From an uncultured Clostridium sp. (GTDB lineage Bacteria > Bacillota_I > Bacilli_A > RF39 > UBA660), in the NCBI GenBank assembly GCA_946541575.1, contig CAMNJQ010000032.1, positions 1 through 32,409 of the forward strand: a DNA stretch of 32,409 nt, written 5' to 3'. The notes under the pieces were generated by a model. The model saw only the letters and a list, made by a program, of their open reading frames with translations. It was not told the origin of the DNA and ran no database searches. The stretch's first letter is position 1. Every line of letters begins with the position of its first letter. Of this stretch, positions 24,412-31,723 are shown in pieces. The position numbers were made by a program, and so were the translations under genes.

Positions 24412-25066
24412 TATTTTCCTTCTTTCTTTTAAACTTTATACAACTTATTAAATATATTATTAAACCTATAAATATACTAGATGATAATACATTGAGATAA
24501 AAAATTATAGGAGATTCACTAAAGTCATAATATTTAAATGCATTTAATAGAAACATATCACTTATGAAGTTTAACTTTATAAAACTATAAATTCCATAAA
24601 TAAAAATTAATATAAGTATTAAATAATAAACATATTCAAAAGTATTATTTTTCATTTTTTTATTTAACTTATTAATTAATATATTTATGTGTAATCCAAT
24701 ATGAATTGACATAAATATAAATCCCCAACTAGTACTTAACATGTGTAGTTTTCTTCCCCATATTTTTGATTCTATGTTTAAGAATGAAAAAACTTCACTT
24801 GATATATTAATAGCACTAATTATCATACAAATCATTGATATTAATAAAAGTAAGTCAATAATCAATATTATCGTTCTTTTAATTGTATATTTTCCTTTAA
24901 AAATTGTTTTATAAAAACGATAATTTAAAATGTTATGAATAATAAATAAAACAAATAATAAAGTCCCAAGTATTTCATGAATTAAATTTTCTGTTATGTG
25001 ATGCCCCATTAGAATTATGAACAAAATATACATTAATATATCAATTATTATTTTTTTCTTTTTCAT
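24404..25066 (-). CDS. DUF4405 / cytochrome b561-like membrane protein
   Basis: 220 aa with about five membrane helices (6-22, 31-48, 64-86, 110-130, 140-165) and one near 190-212. Histidines are placed as in four-helix b-type cytochromes: H30 and H44 (IHEILGTLLF, FIIHNILNYR) and H108, H122, H126 (GRKLHMLSTSWGFIFMSIHIGLH). DUF4405 proteins match this pattern and may bind haem, which is not shown. The start overlaps the FMN reductase stop (ATGA). Placed between two flavoproteins, it is a candidate electron conduit through the membrane. Confidence 0.8.
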   Translation of the reverse strand: MKKKKIIIDILMYILFIILMGHHITENLIHEILGTLLFVLFIIHNILNYRFYKTIFKGKYTIKRTIILIIDLLLLISMICMIISAINISSEVFSFLNIESKIWGRKLHMLSTSWGFIFMSIHIGLHINILINKLNKKMKNNTFEYVYYLILILIFIYGIYSFIKLNFISDMFLLNAFKYYDFSESPIIFYLNVLSSSIFIGLIIYLISCIKFKRKKENNE

Positions 25067-25593
25067 ATGTTTTTACCAAGATTATATGCTTCTTCATAAT
25101 ATTTATTAGGCATCATAGAAATACTTCCACATCCTTTACCATATATTCTTCCAGAATCAATAAAGTGCATATAATCAAACAATATATCAAAATATTTATC
25201 TATTGCTCCATAAGTCCAATCATCATTATTCCAAGATGTCATAATAACTCCTGCTTTTAAGTTTTTATTCGTTATTTTCATGGTTTTAGCATAGAACCTA
25301 TCTATCATCATTTTAAGTTGTGCACTAACATTGTAATAGTAAACCGGAGAAGCAAAAATTACAGTATCAGATTCTATGATTTTATTTAGTATTTCATTAC
25401 CTTTATCCTTTTGAATACAATCGCCATTCATTCCACATGCATCACAACCCATACATGGATGAATAGAGATATGCGCTAAATCAATTATTTCAACTTCTTT
25501 CCCTGATTCTTCAGCTCCTCTTTTAAATTCATTTACTAGAGTATTTGAAGTTCCATTGACATGTGGGCTTCCTGCTAACACAGTTATTTTCAT
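25063..25593 (-). CDS. NAD(P)H-dependent FMN reductase-type flavoprotein
   Basis: 176 aa. Flavodoxin-like FMN_red fold: ITVLAGSPHVNGTSNTLV (3-20) holds the FMN phosphate loop, and VIFASPVYYYNVSAQLKMMIDRF (75-97) the isoalloxazine-side segment. Between them is a four-Cys cluster, CMGCDACGMNGDC (47-59; C47, C50, C53, C59), common in this subfamily (ISF-like) and able in some members to bind an iron-sulphur cluster. It should take electrons from NAD(P)H for the other flavoproteins of the operon. GGAGG lies before the ATG, which overlaps the TetR stop (ATGA). Confidence 0.9.
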   Translation of the reverse strand: MKITVLAGSPHVNGTSNTLVNEFKRGAEESGKEVEIIDLAHISIHPCMGCDACGMNGDCIQKDKGNEILNKIIESDTVIFASPVYYYNVSAQLKMMIDRFYAKTMKITNKNLKAGVIMTSWNNDDWTYGAIDKYFDILFDYMHFIDSGRIYGKGCGSISMMPNKYYEEAYNLGKNI

Positions 25594-26204
25594 TTTTTAC
25601 CTCCTAATATATTTATTAATCCCATTTTTATTAATTCTTCAATATTATAATAATTATATTTAAATTTTAATTCATCAAGTGCTTGCTTTTGTTTTGGTGT
25701 AACTGCTGAATAAGGATAAATTCCAATCATAAATGGAAAGAAAGTAAATACTATTGTTGTAGCTTCTTCAAAATCTTTGTTTAAGAATTTAACTAAACAA
25801 TTTCTAAATAAATTAACAGAATTGGTATATGCAATCTTATACTTTTTTACCATTTCATATGAACTATTTTCTTCCATTTCATACATATTCATTGATATTA
25901 ATTTCAATAGTACTTTTCTTTTTGATAAAGAAGATGTTATTCTTTCTATTAATTCATCTTTCGATAATTTGACTTCATTATATATATTAGATAAATCTTT
26001 ATTCCATTTGTTGTATTCTCTTTCTACCAATGCCAAAAATATTTCTTCTTTTTTTTCAAAATAATTATAAATTGACGTCCTAGAACAACTTATATTGTCT
26101 CCTATCAATTTAATACTTACTTTTTTAAATCCTACTTCTTTATAAAGTTTTTCACAGGCATCAATTATTTCTTCTCTTCTAGTATCTATTAAATTCTTTT
26201 CCAT
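25590..26204 (-). CDS. TetR/AcrR family regulator
   Basis: 204 aa from ATG 26204, which has GGAG six nt before it; the ATG at 26216 has no ribosome site. The N-terminal HTH is clear: RREEIIDACEKLYKEVGFKKVSIKLIGDNISCSRTSIYNYFEKKEEIF with a typical TSIYNYF recognition helix (about 46-52). The C-terminal ligand domain is specific to this protein. It is the first gene of a seven-gene operon and most likely represses it through the two palindromes at 26220-26234 and 26258-26272. The inducer is unknown; a quinone or aromatic compound would fit the enzymes. Confidence 0.92.
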   Translation of the reverse strand: MEKNLIDTRREEIIDACEKLYKEVGFKKVSIKLIGDNISCSRTSIYNYFEKKEEIFLALVEREYNKWNKDLSNIYNEVKLSKDELIERITSSLSKRKVLLKLISMNMYEMEENSSYEMVKKYKIAYTNSVNLFRNCLVKFLNKDFEEATTIVFTFFPFMIGIYPYSAVTPKQKQALDELKFKYNYYNIEELIKMGLINILGGKK

Positions 26205-26219
26205 ATTTAGCTCCATTTA

Positions 26220-26234
26220 TTGACACAGTGTCAA
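26220..26234 (-). promoter_or_regulatory. TetR operator O1 (at the transcription start)
   Basis: TTGACAC-A-GTGTCAA, a perfect 15-bp palindrome just downstream of the predicted start (near 26237) and 15 nt before the TetR ATG. Confidence 0.85.
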
Positions 26235-26243
26235 TCTATGTTC

Positions 26244-26272
26244 ATTATTTCACTATTCTGACAGAGTGTCAA
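26244..26272 (-). promoter_or_regulatory. Promoter of the TetR-led operon
   Basis: Minus strand TTGACA (26267-26272), 17-nt spacer, AATAAT (26244-26249). The two operators flank the -10. Confidence 0.72.
26258..26272 (-). promoter_or_regulatory. TetR operator O2 (over the -35)
   Basis: CTGACAGAGTGTCAA, the same palindrome with minor changes (TGACA and TGTCA arms around GAG). Its centre is 38 bp from O1. It covers the TTGACA -35 hexamer. Confidence 0.8.
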
Positions 26273-26303
26273 TATCTAATTATAGATTTTTTATGCATTT
26301 AAA

Positions 26304-26325
26304 AAGCAAGATTATTTTCTTGCTT
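26304..26325 (-). terminator. Terminator after the cation diffusion facilitator
   Basis: AAGCAAG / CTTGCTT stem, 8-nt loop, TTTTT on the minus strand, just after the stop at 26331. Confidence 0.8.
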
Positions 26326-26330
26326 AATAT

Positions 26331-27443
26331 TTAATCACTTATATCAACATCTAATGTAATATTTAGACTATAACCTTTAAATTTGTTTTCTATTTCGTCA
26401 TATATTTTTTGATATATTTCTTTTTTATTTTTAATTTTAAAATCAATTATTATATCGAAACTTATATATTTTTCTTTTTTATCGATATAAAATCCATGCA
26501 TTTGTAATATTCCATCATGTGAAAAAACTATTTTTGTTATGTCTTTTTTTGCATCAATTACTTCTTTATCTTTTGTATTTATTGAATACACTCCAATTGT
26601 ATGTAATATTACTCCATATTTTTCTTGTACTCTTTTAGTTATATTTCTTGATATTTTGTCTATTTCAGATACATTTAGTGTATCAGCAACTTCTATGTGT
26701 ACTGACCCTAAATACTTATCTGGTCCATAGTCATTAAGAATTAAGTCATATGCTCCTTGTACATTTTTTTCTTTTGCTATCTCTTTTTTTATTGATCGTG
26801 CAAGATTACTTTCAATTCTTACTCCTAGCATATTATCTACTGATTCTCTAATTAATTCTATTCCAGCTTTAACAATGAATAATGATAATAAAACACCTAT
26901 ATATGCTTCAATATTTACTTCAAATACCATGTATATTACAGCTGAAGCTAAAACAGATATGGAAAGTACTCCATCATTAAATGCATCTGTACCACTAGCT
27001 ACAAGTGAGTCAGAGTTTACTTCTTTACCTTTTTTCTTAACATAAATACCTAAAATAAATTTTACAAATATACCTGCAATTAAAATGATTAATGTAATAA
27101 CACTATAATCTACACTTACTGGATTAAAGATTTTCTTAATTGATTCTATTAATGCAGTAATTCCTGCATATAGTACAATTGCAGATACAATTAATGAAGT
27201 CATATATTCTATTCTTCCATGACCATATGGATGCTTTTTATCAGGTTCTCTTTCTGCTAACTTTGTTCCAATTATTGTTATTATACTTGATATTGCATCA
27301 CTTAAATTGTTAACAGCATCAGATATAATTGCAATAGAATTTGCAATTAAACCTACTGAAGCTTTAAATATTGCTAATACTATATTAGAAATAATACTTA
27401 TTATACTTGTCTTAATAACTGTCTTTTCTCTTTTACTTTTCAT
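26331..27443 (-). CDS. Cation diffusion facilitator, manganese-type
   Basis: 370 aa. An efflux antiporter with six membrane helices (about 12-32, 38-60, 83-103, 115-133, 152-172, 178-198), then a cytoplasmic domain that is longer than usual, seemingly with a second small module (about 290-370). The metal-site residues at the positions of YiiP D45, D49, H153, D157 read N45, D49, D153, D157 (NNLSD in helix 2, DAFND in helix 5). NxxxD with DxxxD is the signature of Mn-exporting members such as MntE, in contrast to the HxxxD of zinc transporters. HPYGHGRIEY (71-80) is conserved. It has its own terminator and a possible TGTTAGAAT -10 upstream. Confidence 0.92.
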   Translation of the reverse strand: MKSKREKTVIKTSIISIISNIVLAIFKASVGLIANSIAIISDAVNNLSDAISSIITIIGTKLAEREPDKKHPYGHGRIEYMTSLIVSAIVLYAGITALIESIKKIFNPVSVDYSVITLIILIAGIFVKFILGIYVKKKGKEVNSDSLVASGTDAFNDGVLSISVLASAVIYMVFEVNIEAYIGVLLSLFIVKAGIELIRESVDNMLGVRIESNLARSIKKEIAKEKNVQGAYDLILNDYGPDKYLGSVHIEVADTLNVSEIDKISRNITKRVQEKYGVILHTIGVYSINTKDKEVIDAKKDITKIVFSHDGILQMHGFYIDKKEKYISFDIIIDFKIKNKKEIYQKIYDEIENKFKGYSLNITLDVDISD

Positions 27444-27486
27444 TTTATACCTCTTCTACATCATTCTAACACACATAAATAAAAAA

Positions 27487-27510
27487 CTCATTTTTTTAAT
27501 TTTAAATGAG
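27487..27510 (-). terminator. Terminator after the flavodoxin of the peroxide operon
   Basis: CTCATTT / AAATGAG stem with a 10-nt loop and TTTTTTATTT on the minus strand. It overlaps the last codons of the gene at 27502. Confidence 0.82.
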
Positions 27511-27903
27511 CTTAATTATTTCTTTTACTTTTCTTTCTACTTCTTTTAATTCATTATCACTTGGTTTATTTTTATAATAAATATAATCTTCAACTACTTC
27601 GATTCCTTTGTCTCTTAATATTTTTTTCATTAATGTAATGGAATGCTTTGAAATCCATGAAGTAGAAAATACAACTGCTTTCTTAATTTGCTTTGGATCT
27701 AGTTCCTTAATATATATTTTTAATTTATTATCAAGTCCATATGCATATAGTGCTCCTCCAATAAATAAGATATCTGTTTCTTCTTTTATAATAGAGTCTT
27801 CACTATCAATTGATATTGCTTTTGTATTCAAACTTTTTGCTATTTCTTCTGCTAAAGTTTTAGTATTACCACTTCTTGAATAGTATCTAACTTGTATTTT
27901 CAA
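27502..27903 (-). CDS. Flavodoxin-domain protein (probable TTG start)
   Basis: 133 aa if started at TTG 27903, directly after the trxB stop with AAAGAGA upstream; an ATG at 27927 (141 aa) is possible but has no ribosome site and would overlap trxB. FMN loop YYSRSGNTKTLAEEI, then DILFIGGALYAYGLDNKL and VVFSTSWISKHSI fit a flavodoxin, different in sequence from those at 23367 and 23803. It is the last gene of the peroxide operon, so it may be an electron donor or flavin-linked reductase there. Confidence 0.82.
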   Translation of the reverse strand: MKIQVRYYSRSGNTKTLAEEIAKSLNTKAISIDSEDSIIKEETDILFIGGALYAYGLDNKLKIYIKELDPKQIKKAVVFSTSWISKHSITLMKKILRDKGIEVVEDYIYYKNKPSDNELKEVERKVKEIIKLI

Positions 27904-27904
27904 T

Positions 27905-28825
27905 TTATCTCTTTTTTGATACTTCATTAATATATTTTATTGCCGAAGTTGCAGCAATAGCACCATCACTTGTTGCAGTAACTAATTGTCTTACTTCTTT
28001 AACTCTATTATCTCCTGCAACGTATATTCCTTCTACATTTGTATGGCAGTTCTCATTAGCAATAATATATCCAGCTTCATCAATATTTATTAATTTAGCA
28101 AAGTTTTGATTTTCAGGAATTCTACCTACTGCGACAAATAGACCATCCACTTCTATATTTTTAATACTTCCATCTTTATTTGTTACTTCAATACTTTCTA
28201 ATTTATCATTAGCATTTAGTTTAGTAATATTGCTATTATAAATGAATTTAACATTATCTTTTTCTTTCAATAAATTTATTGTAGACTCTTGTCCTCTAAA
28301 TTCATCTCTTCTATGAATAAGATATACACATGCTGCTATATTAGAAAGATAAAGTGCATCCTCTAACGCAGTATTTCCTCCTCCTACTACGGCAACATTT
28401 TTCTTTTTATAAAAAGCTCCATCACAAGTTGCACAATAAGAAACACCTTTTCCTACTAATTCATCTTCATTAGGTAAATTTAATTTTCTATTTTTAGATC
28501 CTGTTGCAATTATTACTGTCTTGGCTTTGTAATTATTCTTTGTAGTTATAACTTCTTTTATTTTTCCTGTATCATTAATATCAACAACTTTTTCAAATAT
28601 TATTTCTGTTCCTAAATTTTTAGCTTGATTATATAATCTCGTTGCAAAATCAAATCCAGATATGTGTTCTTCTGTTGGATAGTTTTCTATATCAAGTGTA
28701 TTTATAATTTGTCCACCATAACTATTAGCTTCTAATACCAATGTTTTTTTTGATGCTCTTCTTGCATAAATAGCTGATGTTAATCCAGCAGGTCCTGCTC
28801 CTATTATTATTATATCGTATAGCAT
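27905..28825 (-). CDS. trxB: Thioredoxin reductase
   Basis: 306 aa, usual length. FAD-binding GAGPAG (9-14), redox-active CATC (C131, C134 in CATCDGAFY), NADPH-binding VGGGNTALEDA and C-terminal FAD block GIYVAGDNR are present. It passes electrons from NADPH to thioredoxin, whose gene ends directly next to it. The ATG follows the trxA stop with no gap. Confidence 0.96.
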   Translation of the reverse strand: MLYDIIIIGAGPAGLTSAIYARRASKKTLVLEANSYGGQIINTLDIENYPTEEHISGFDFATRLYNQAKNLGTEIIFEKVVDINDTGKIKEVITTKNNYKAKTVIIATGSKNRKLNLPNEDELVGKGVSYCATCDGAFYKKKNVAVVGGGNTALEDALYLSNIAACVYLIHRRDEFRGQESTINLLKEKDNVKFIYNSNITKLNANDKLESIEVTNKDGSIKNIEVDGLFVAVGRIPENQNFAKLINIDEAGYIIANENCHTNVEGIYVAGDNRVKEVRQLVTATSDGAIAATSAIKYINEVSKKR

Positions 28826-29137
28826 TTATTCTCCTATTAATGTTTCAATATCTTCTTTAGATATAAAACCTATATTTCTTTTAATTTCTTTTCCGTTTTC
28901 AAATAGTATCAAACAAGGAATAGATGATATCTCATATTTTTCTGCTAATTCTTCTTCATCATCTATATTAATGGATACAATTTTTATTTTGTCATTATTT
29001 TCTGCTATTTCTTCTATTATTGGTTTAAGCATTCTACAAGGGCCACACCAATTAGCATTGAAATCTGCAAGAACTTTAATATTATTATTTAAAACTTCTT
29101 TTTCAAAACTATCTTTATTTACTTCAATAACACTCAT
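28826..29137 (-). CDS. trxA: Thioredoxin
   Basis: 103 aa with the active site NWCGPC (C31, C34) after FNANW and the cis-Pro in ISSIPCLILFENG. It reduces disulphides in the cytoplasm and probably feeds the thiol peroxidase encoded in the same operon. The ATG overlaps the OhrR stop by one base (TAATG). Confidence 0.96.
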   Translation of the reverse strand: MSVIEVNKDSFEKEVLNNNIKVLADFNANWCGPCRMLKPIIEEIAENNDKIKIVSINIDDEEELAEKYEISSIPCLILFENGKEIKRNIGFISKEDIETLIGE

Positions 29138-29583
29138 TAATCATCGCTCCTTTCAATATTTTCTAATATTTTATATAAAATATTATGTAATTCAGCTGCT
29201 TCTTTTTCTGTTAGGCCTATGCATTCTCCTACTGCTTTAGGAATATTTATAGCTTCTTCTTTTAAATTTTTACCTTTTTCTGTCAATTCAACTTCTAAGT
29301 TTCTTTCATCTGAAGTTGATCTTTTTCTTGTAATATATCCTTTTTTTTCTAATTTTTTTAATAATGGTGTTAAGGTACTAGAATCTAATAAAAGTGTATT
29401 ACCAATTTCTTTTACATTACTATATTCTTTTTCCCAAAAATACATCATAACAATGTATTGGGTATAAGTTAAGTCTAATTTATCTAAAAATGGTGTATAT
29501 TTTCTAATTATTTCTTTAGAACATAAATATAGTGGAAAGCACAATTGATTTTTTAGTTTTAATGTATCTATATCTTTTTTCAT
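29137..29583 (-). CDS. ohrR: OhrR-type MarR-family organic peroxide sensor
   Basis: 148 aa. A winged-helix MarR fold with the OhrR signature NQLCFPLYLCSKE: C15 is the peroxide-reactive residue, and Y29 and Y40 line up with the tyrosines that stabilise its thiolate in B. subtilis OhrR. DSSTLTPLLKKLEKKGYITRKRSTSDER (67-94) holds the recognition helix and wing. Extra cysteines C21 and C121 are present; C121 is close to the position of the resolving Cys in two-Cys OhrR. Predicted to repress gpx-ohrR-trxA-trxB-flavodoxin until oxidised. GGAG precedes the start, 9 nt after gpx. Confidence 0.92.
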   Translation of the reverse strand: MKKDIDTLKLKNQLCFPLYLCSKEIIRKYTPFLDKLDLTYTQYIVMMYFWEKEYSNVKEIGNTLLLDSSTLTPLLKKLEKKGYITRKRSTSDERNLEVELTEKGKNLKEEAINIPKAVGECIGLTEKEAAELHNILYKILENIERSDD

Positions 29584-29592
29584 TTTATACTC

Positions 29593-30132
29593 CTATAAAA
29601 GTTCTTTTAAATCATTTTCTATATCTTTTGGATCGAAAGTAGGATTATATCTTTTAACTACATTTCCTTCTTTATCTACTAAAAATTTAGTAAAGTTCCA
29701 TGCGATGTCTCCTTCTTTAACGCATGTCTTACTTATTTTTGAAATTGCTTTCATTGCCATTTTATTTTTAAGTCCTTTAACTTCTTCTTTTGGTTGTTGT
29801 TCTTTTAGAATTGTAAATATTTGACTTTCATTTTCTCCATTTACTTCTATTTTTGCAAATTGATCAAATTGAGTCTTGTATTTTGCAGTACAAAATTCGT
29901 GTATTTCATCATTACTACCAGGAGCTTGATGTCCAAATTGATCACATGGAAAATCTAATACTTCAAACCCTTTATCATGATATTTTTCGTAAAGATTTTC
30001 TATTGCTTCATATTGTGGAGTGAACCCACATCCTGTTGCAGTATTAACTACTAATGATACTTTTCCTTTTAATGTACTTAAATCAAAATCTTCACCTTTT
30101 CTTGTTTTAGCTTTTAAATCGTATATATTCAT
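29593..30132 (-). CDS. Glutathione peroxidase-family thiol peroxidase
   Basis: 179 aa. The peroxidatic Cys is C35 in NTATGCGFTPQY, followed by FPCDQFGHQAPGSNDEI (about 61-77, with the second Cys and conserved Gln nearby) and WNFTKFLVDKEGNVVKRY (about 145-162). In bacteria lacking glutathione, these enzymes use thioredoxin, and both thioredoxin genes lie in the same operon. The start has AAGGAG. It is the first gene of the operon under the candidate OhrR operator. Confidence 0.95.
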   Translation of the reverse strand: MNIYDLKAKTRKGEDFDLSTLKGKVSLVVNTATGCGFTPQYEAIENLYEKYHDKGFEVLDFPCDQFGHQAPGSNDEIHEFCTAKYKTQFDQFAKIEVNGENESQIFTILKEQQPKEEVKGLKNKMAMKAISKISKTCVKEGDIAWNFTKFLVDKEGNVVKRYNPTFDPKDIENDLKELL

Positions 30133-30154
30133 ACTAAATCATCTCCTTAGTTTA

Positions 30155-30166
30155 TTTGTATGCAAA
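30155..30166 (-). promoter_or_regulatory. Candidate OhrR operator
   Basis: TTTGTATGCAAA, a near-palindrome like the TTGTATACAA core of OhrR sites, lying over the predicted start of the gpx operon. A related half-site TTGTATCACAA is at 30171-30181 across the -10. It also sits in a TAGTTT ... AAACTA inverted repeat (30149-30170). Confidence 0.6.
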
Positions 30167-30169
30167 CTA

Positions 30170-30199
30170 ATTGTATCACAATGATTTAAATAATGTAAA
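30170..30199 (-). promoter_or_regulatory. Promoter of the gpx-ohrR-trxAB operon
   Basis: Minus strand TTTACA (30194-30199), 18-nt spacer, TACAAT (30170-30175) with a TG one base upstream (extended -10). Confidence 0.7.
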
Positions 30200-30206
30200 T
30201 ATATTT

Positions 30207-30788
30207 TTAAAATAATTTATCCTGTTCACTTAATACTATTTCTGCTTTTTTTACAAAAAAGTTTGATGTATCTATCGGAAGGTTATATCTTAGTAAGTCT
30301 TCTTTCAATTCTTGAATTGATTCATACTTTTTATTTATATAGTCACAACAAGATTCCATCTCTATAAAAATATGATTATTATTAACTAATTGAACTATTA
30401 ATTCTGTTTCGTCATTAGCATATACTATACACTTATCATATATTTTAAATAGTTTTCTGTAATTAATTGCTTCCATAAATTCTAAAGCTTTGTTAATATC
30501 AGTAATTGGACATTCTATTTTCCCTTGTTCAATAATGTCACCATTAGAAGCATACTTTTTATACTTATAAAGAAGTTCTTTTTTGATATTTACTATATCT
30601 CTAACTAAAATACAATTTTTTAAAATTTCTAGCTTTGATAATTTAGATAAATCTATATCATTCCTAATCATATAATAATCATTTAATTCATATTCTTCTT
30701 TTTTCACAAAGTTATTTTTATGTAATTCTTCTTTTAAAGTATTATAATCACTTTTTACTAATACTGTTATTTCCATTTCCATTTTCAT
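30207..30788 (-). CDS. CYTH-domain protein
   Basis: 193 aa from ATG 30788 with AGGTGA upstream; the reading from GTG 30797 begins inside the ribosome site. The opening EMEITVLVKSDYNTLKEEL, the strand DYYMIRNDIDLSKLSKLEIL, CILVRDI, and YKYKKYASNGDIIEQGK follow the CYTH pattern (ExExK-like start, charged strands lining a tunnel). The fold binds triphosphates (thiamine triphosphatase, class IV adenylate cyclase, polyphosphatases). The classical EXEXK is replaced by EMEITV, so activity is uncertain. It is a single gene. Confidence 0.72.
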   Translation of the reverse strand: MKMEMEITVLVKSDYNTLKEELHKNNFVKKEEYELNDYYMIRNDIDLSKLSKLEILKNCILVRDIVNIKKELLYKYKKYASNGDIIEQGKIECPITDINKALEFMEAINYRKLFKIYDKCIVYANDETELIVQLVNNNHIFIEMESCCDYINKKYESIQELKEDLLRYNLPIDTSNFFVKKAEIVLSEQDKLF

Positions 30789-30930
30789 ATTCTTCACCTA
30801 TAAAATTATAATATCTAATTTGTAAATTTGACATATGTTAGAAAAAATGTGCTTACTCTTCATAATTTTGTCTATATATAGCAATATTACACATTTTTAA
30901 TTACATGTAAGTTACATATTTATAAAAATT

Positions 30931-30953
30931 AAAAAACGGATTACCCGTTTTTT
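30931..30953 (-). terminator. Terminator after the flavin reductase-like gene
   Basis: AAAAAACGG / CCGTTTTTT perfect 9-bp stem, 5-nt loop, TTTTTT on the minus strand; just after the stop at 30959. Confidence 0.92.
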
Positions 30954-30958
30954 TACGA

Positions 30959-31510
30959 TTATTTTAAATCTAATCCATCTTTAAATGCATTTCCTACTCT
31001 TTCTTCAACTTTATAATATCCATGAGTATATGGATCAAAAGCTATTGCAGATACTTTAGTAATGTCTACATTTTCTCCATTCATTACACTTTCAAGAGCA
31101 CTAGTATTAACTACTTTTCCTAAAACTCCACAATCATTATATTCTATAAATTCACATTCTAAGCATAATGGAAATTCATTTATTATAGGTGCATCAACAT
31201 ATTCTGACTTAGTAGCAGTTAACCCACTTTTTTCAAACTTATTTGGAGTATTATTTCCAGATACTACTCCAAAATAATCTGCTTCTTTTACATGATTACT
31301 ATCCGCAATACTTACTGTAAATGCTTTTCTTTCTTTAATATTCTTTACTGTTTTATGAGATTCAGTTAAATTTAAAAGTACTTGATCTCTTTCATACATT
31401 GTTCCCCATGCTGCATTCATTACATTAACTGTTCCATCTTCGTTATATGTAGCAACCATCAATACTGGCATTGGAAAAATTCCTTCTGTTGTCTTAATGT
31501 TTTTTCTCAT
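30959..31510 (-). CDS. Flavin reductase-like FMN-binding split-barrel protein (flavoredoxin type)
   Basis: 183 aa. MPVLMVATYNEDGTVNVMNAAW (14-35) and NLTESHKTVKNIKERKAFTVSI (47-68) are standard blocks of the FMN-binding split barrel. Late FEKSGLTATKSEYVDAPIINEFPLCLECE and the C-terminal AFDPYTHGYYKV match the flavoredoxin/reductase branch of gut Firmicutes. It binds FMN and passes electrons; the partner is not evident. GGAGGATGATTAA leads the ATG, and an extended -10 (TGTTATAAT) lies upstream. Confidence 0.9.
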   Translation of the reverse strand: MRKNIKTTEGIFPMPVLMVATYNEDGTVNVMNAAWGTMYERDQVLLNLTESHKTVKNIKERKAFTVSIADSNHVKEADYFGVVSGNNTPNKFEKSGLTATKSEYVDAPIINEFPLCLECEFIEYNDCGVLGKVVNTSALESVMNGENVDITKVSAIAFDPYTHGYYKVEERVGNAFKDGLDLK

Positions 31511-31530
31511 TTAATCATCCTCCAATATAT

Positions 31531-31539
31531 ATTATAACA
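31531..31539 (-). promoter_or_regulatory. Extended -10 promoter of the flavin reductase-like gene
   Basis: TGTTATAAT on the minus strand (TG one base before TATAAT), about 21 nt before the start at 31510. No good -35. Confidence 0.6.
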
Positions 31540-31554
31540 CAAAAGAAGATTAAT

Positions 31555-31707
31555 TTACTTCTTATAGCTTCTTAATTTTTTACTATTTTGTTTTACTAAT
31601 ACTGAATAAAATGTATTTGATAGTATTTTTTTATCTTCACCAACAACTATGTCATATAAATAATTAAAATCTAAAGAATTATTAGTGCTTTCTTTTATTG
31701 AAATTAT
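31555..31707 (-). pseudogene. Remnant ORF without a start codon
   Basis: A 50-codon open frame on the minus strand, ending in TAA at 31555-31557, with no ATG/GTG/TTG in a useful place and an in-frame stop just upstream (31708-31710). The reading ISIKESTNNSLDF ... YDIVVGEDKKILSN ... NSKKLRSYKK looks like real coding sequence (globular, charged C-terminal tail) rather than random AT-rich DNA. Most likely the 3' end of a lost gene. It is followed by an AAGAAG / CTTCTT hairpin (31544-31564) with TTTTG, like a surviving terminator. No family is recognised. Confidence 0.45.
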
Positions 31708-31723
31708 TTATTACTCTTAAACT

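Noticed and set aside
25063-25593. Mollicutes genetic code (TGA as Trp) suggested by AT content and 16S
   Set aside because: TGA is the stop of genes at 25063 and 25590 within ATGA overlaps, and Trp is written TGG throughout, so the standard code fits.
30901-30910. Palindrome TTACATGTAA between the CYTH and flavin reductase-like genes
   Set aside because: Only 10 bp in very AT-rich DNA, far from a clear promoter; too likely by chance to call an operator.
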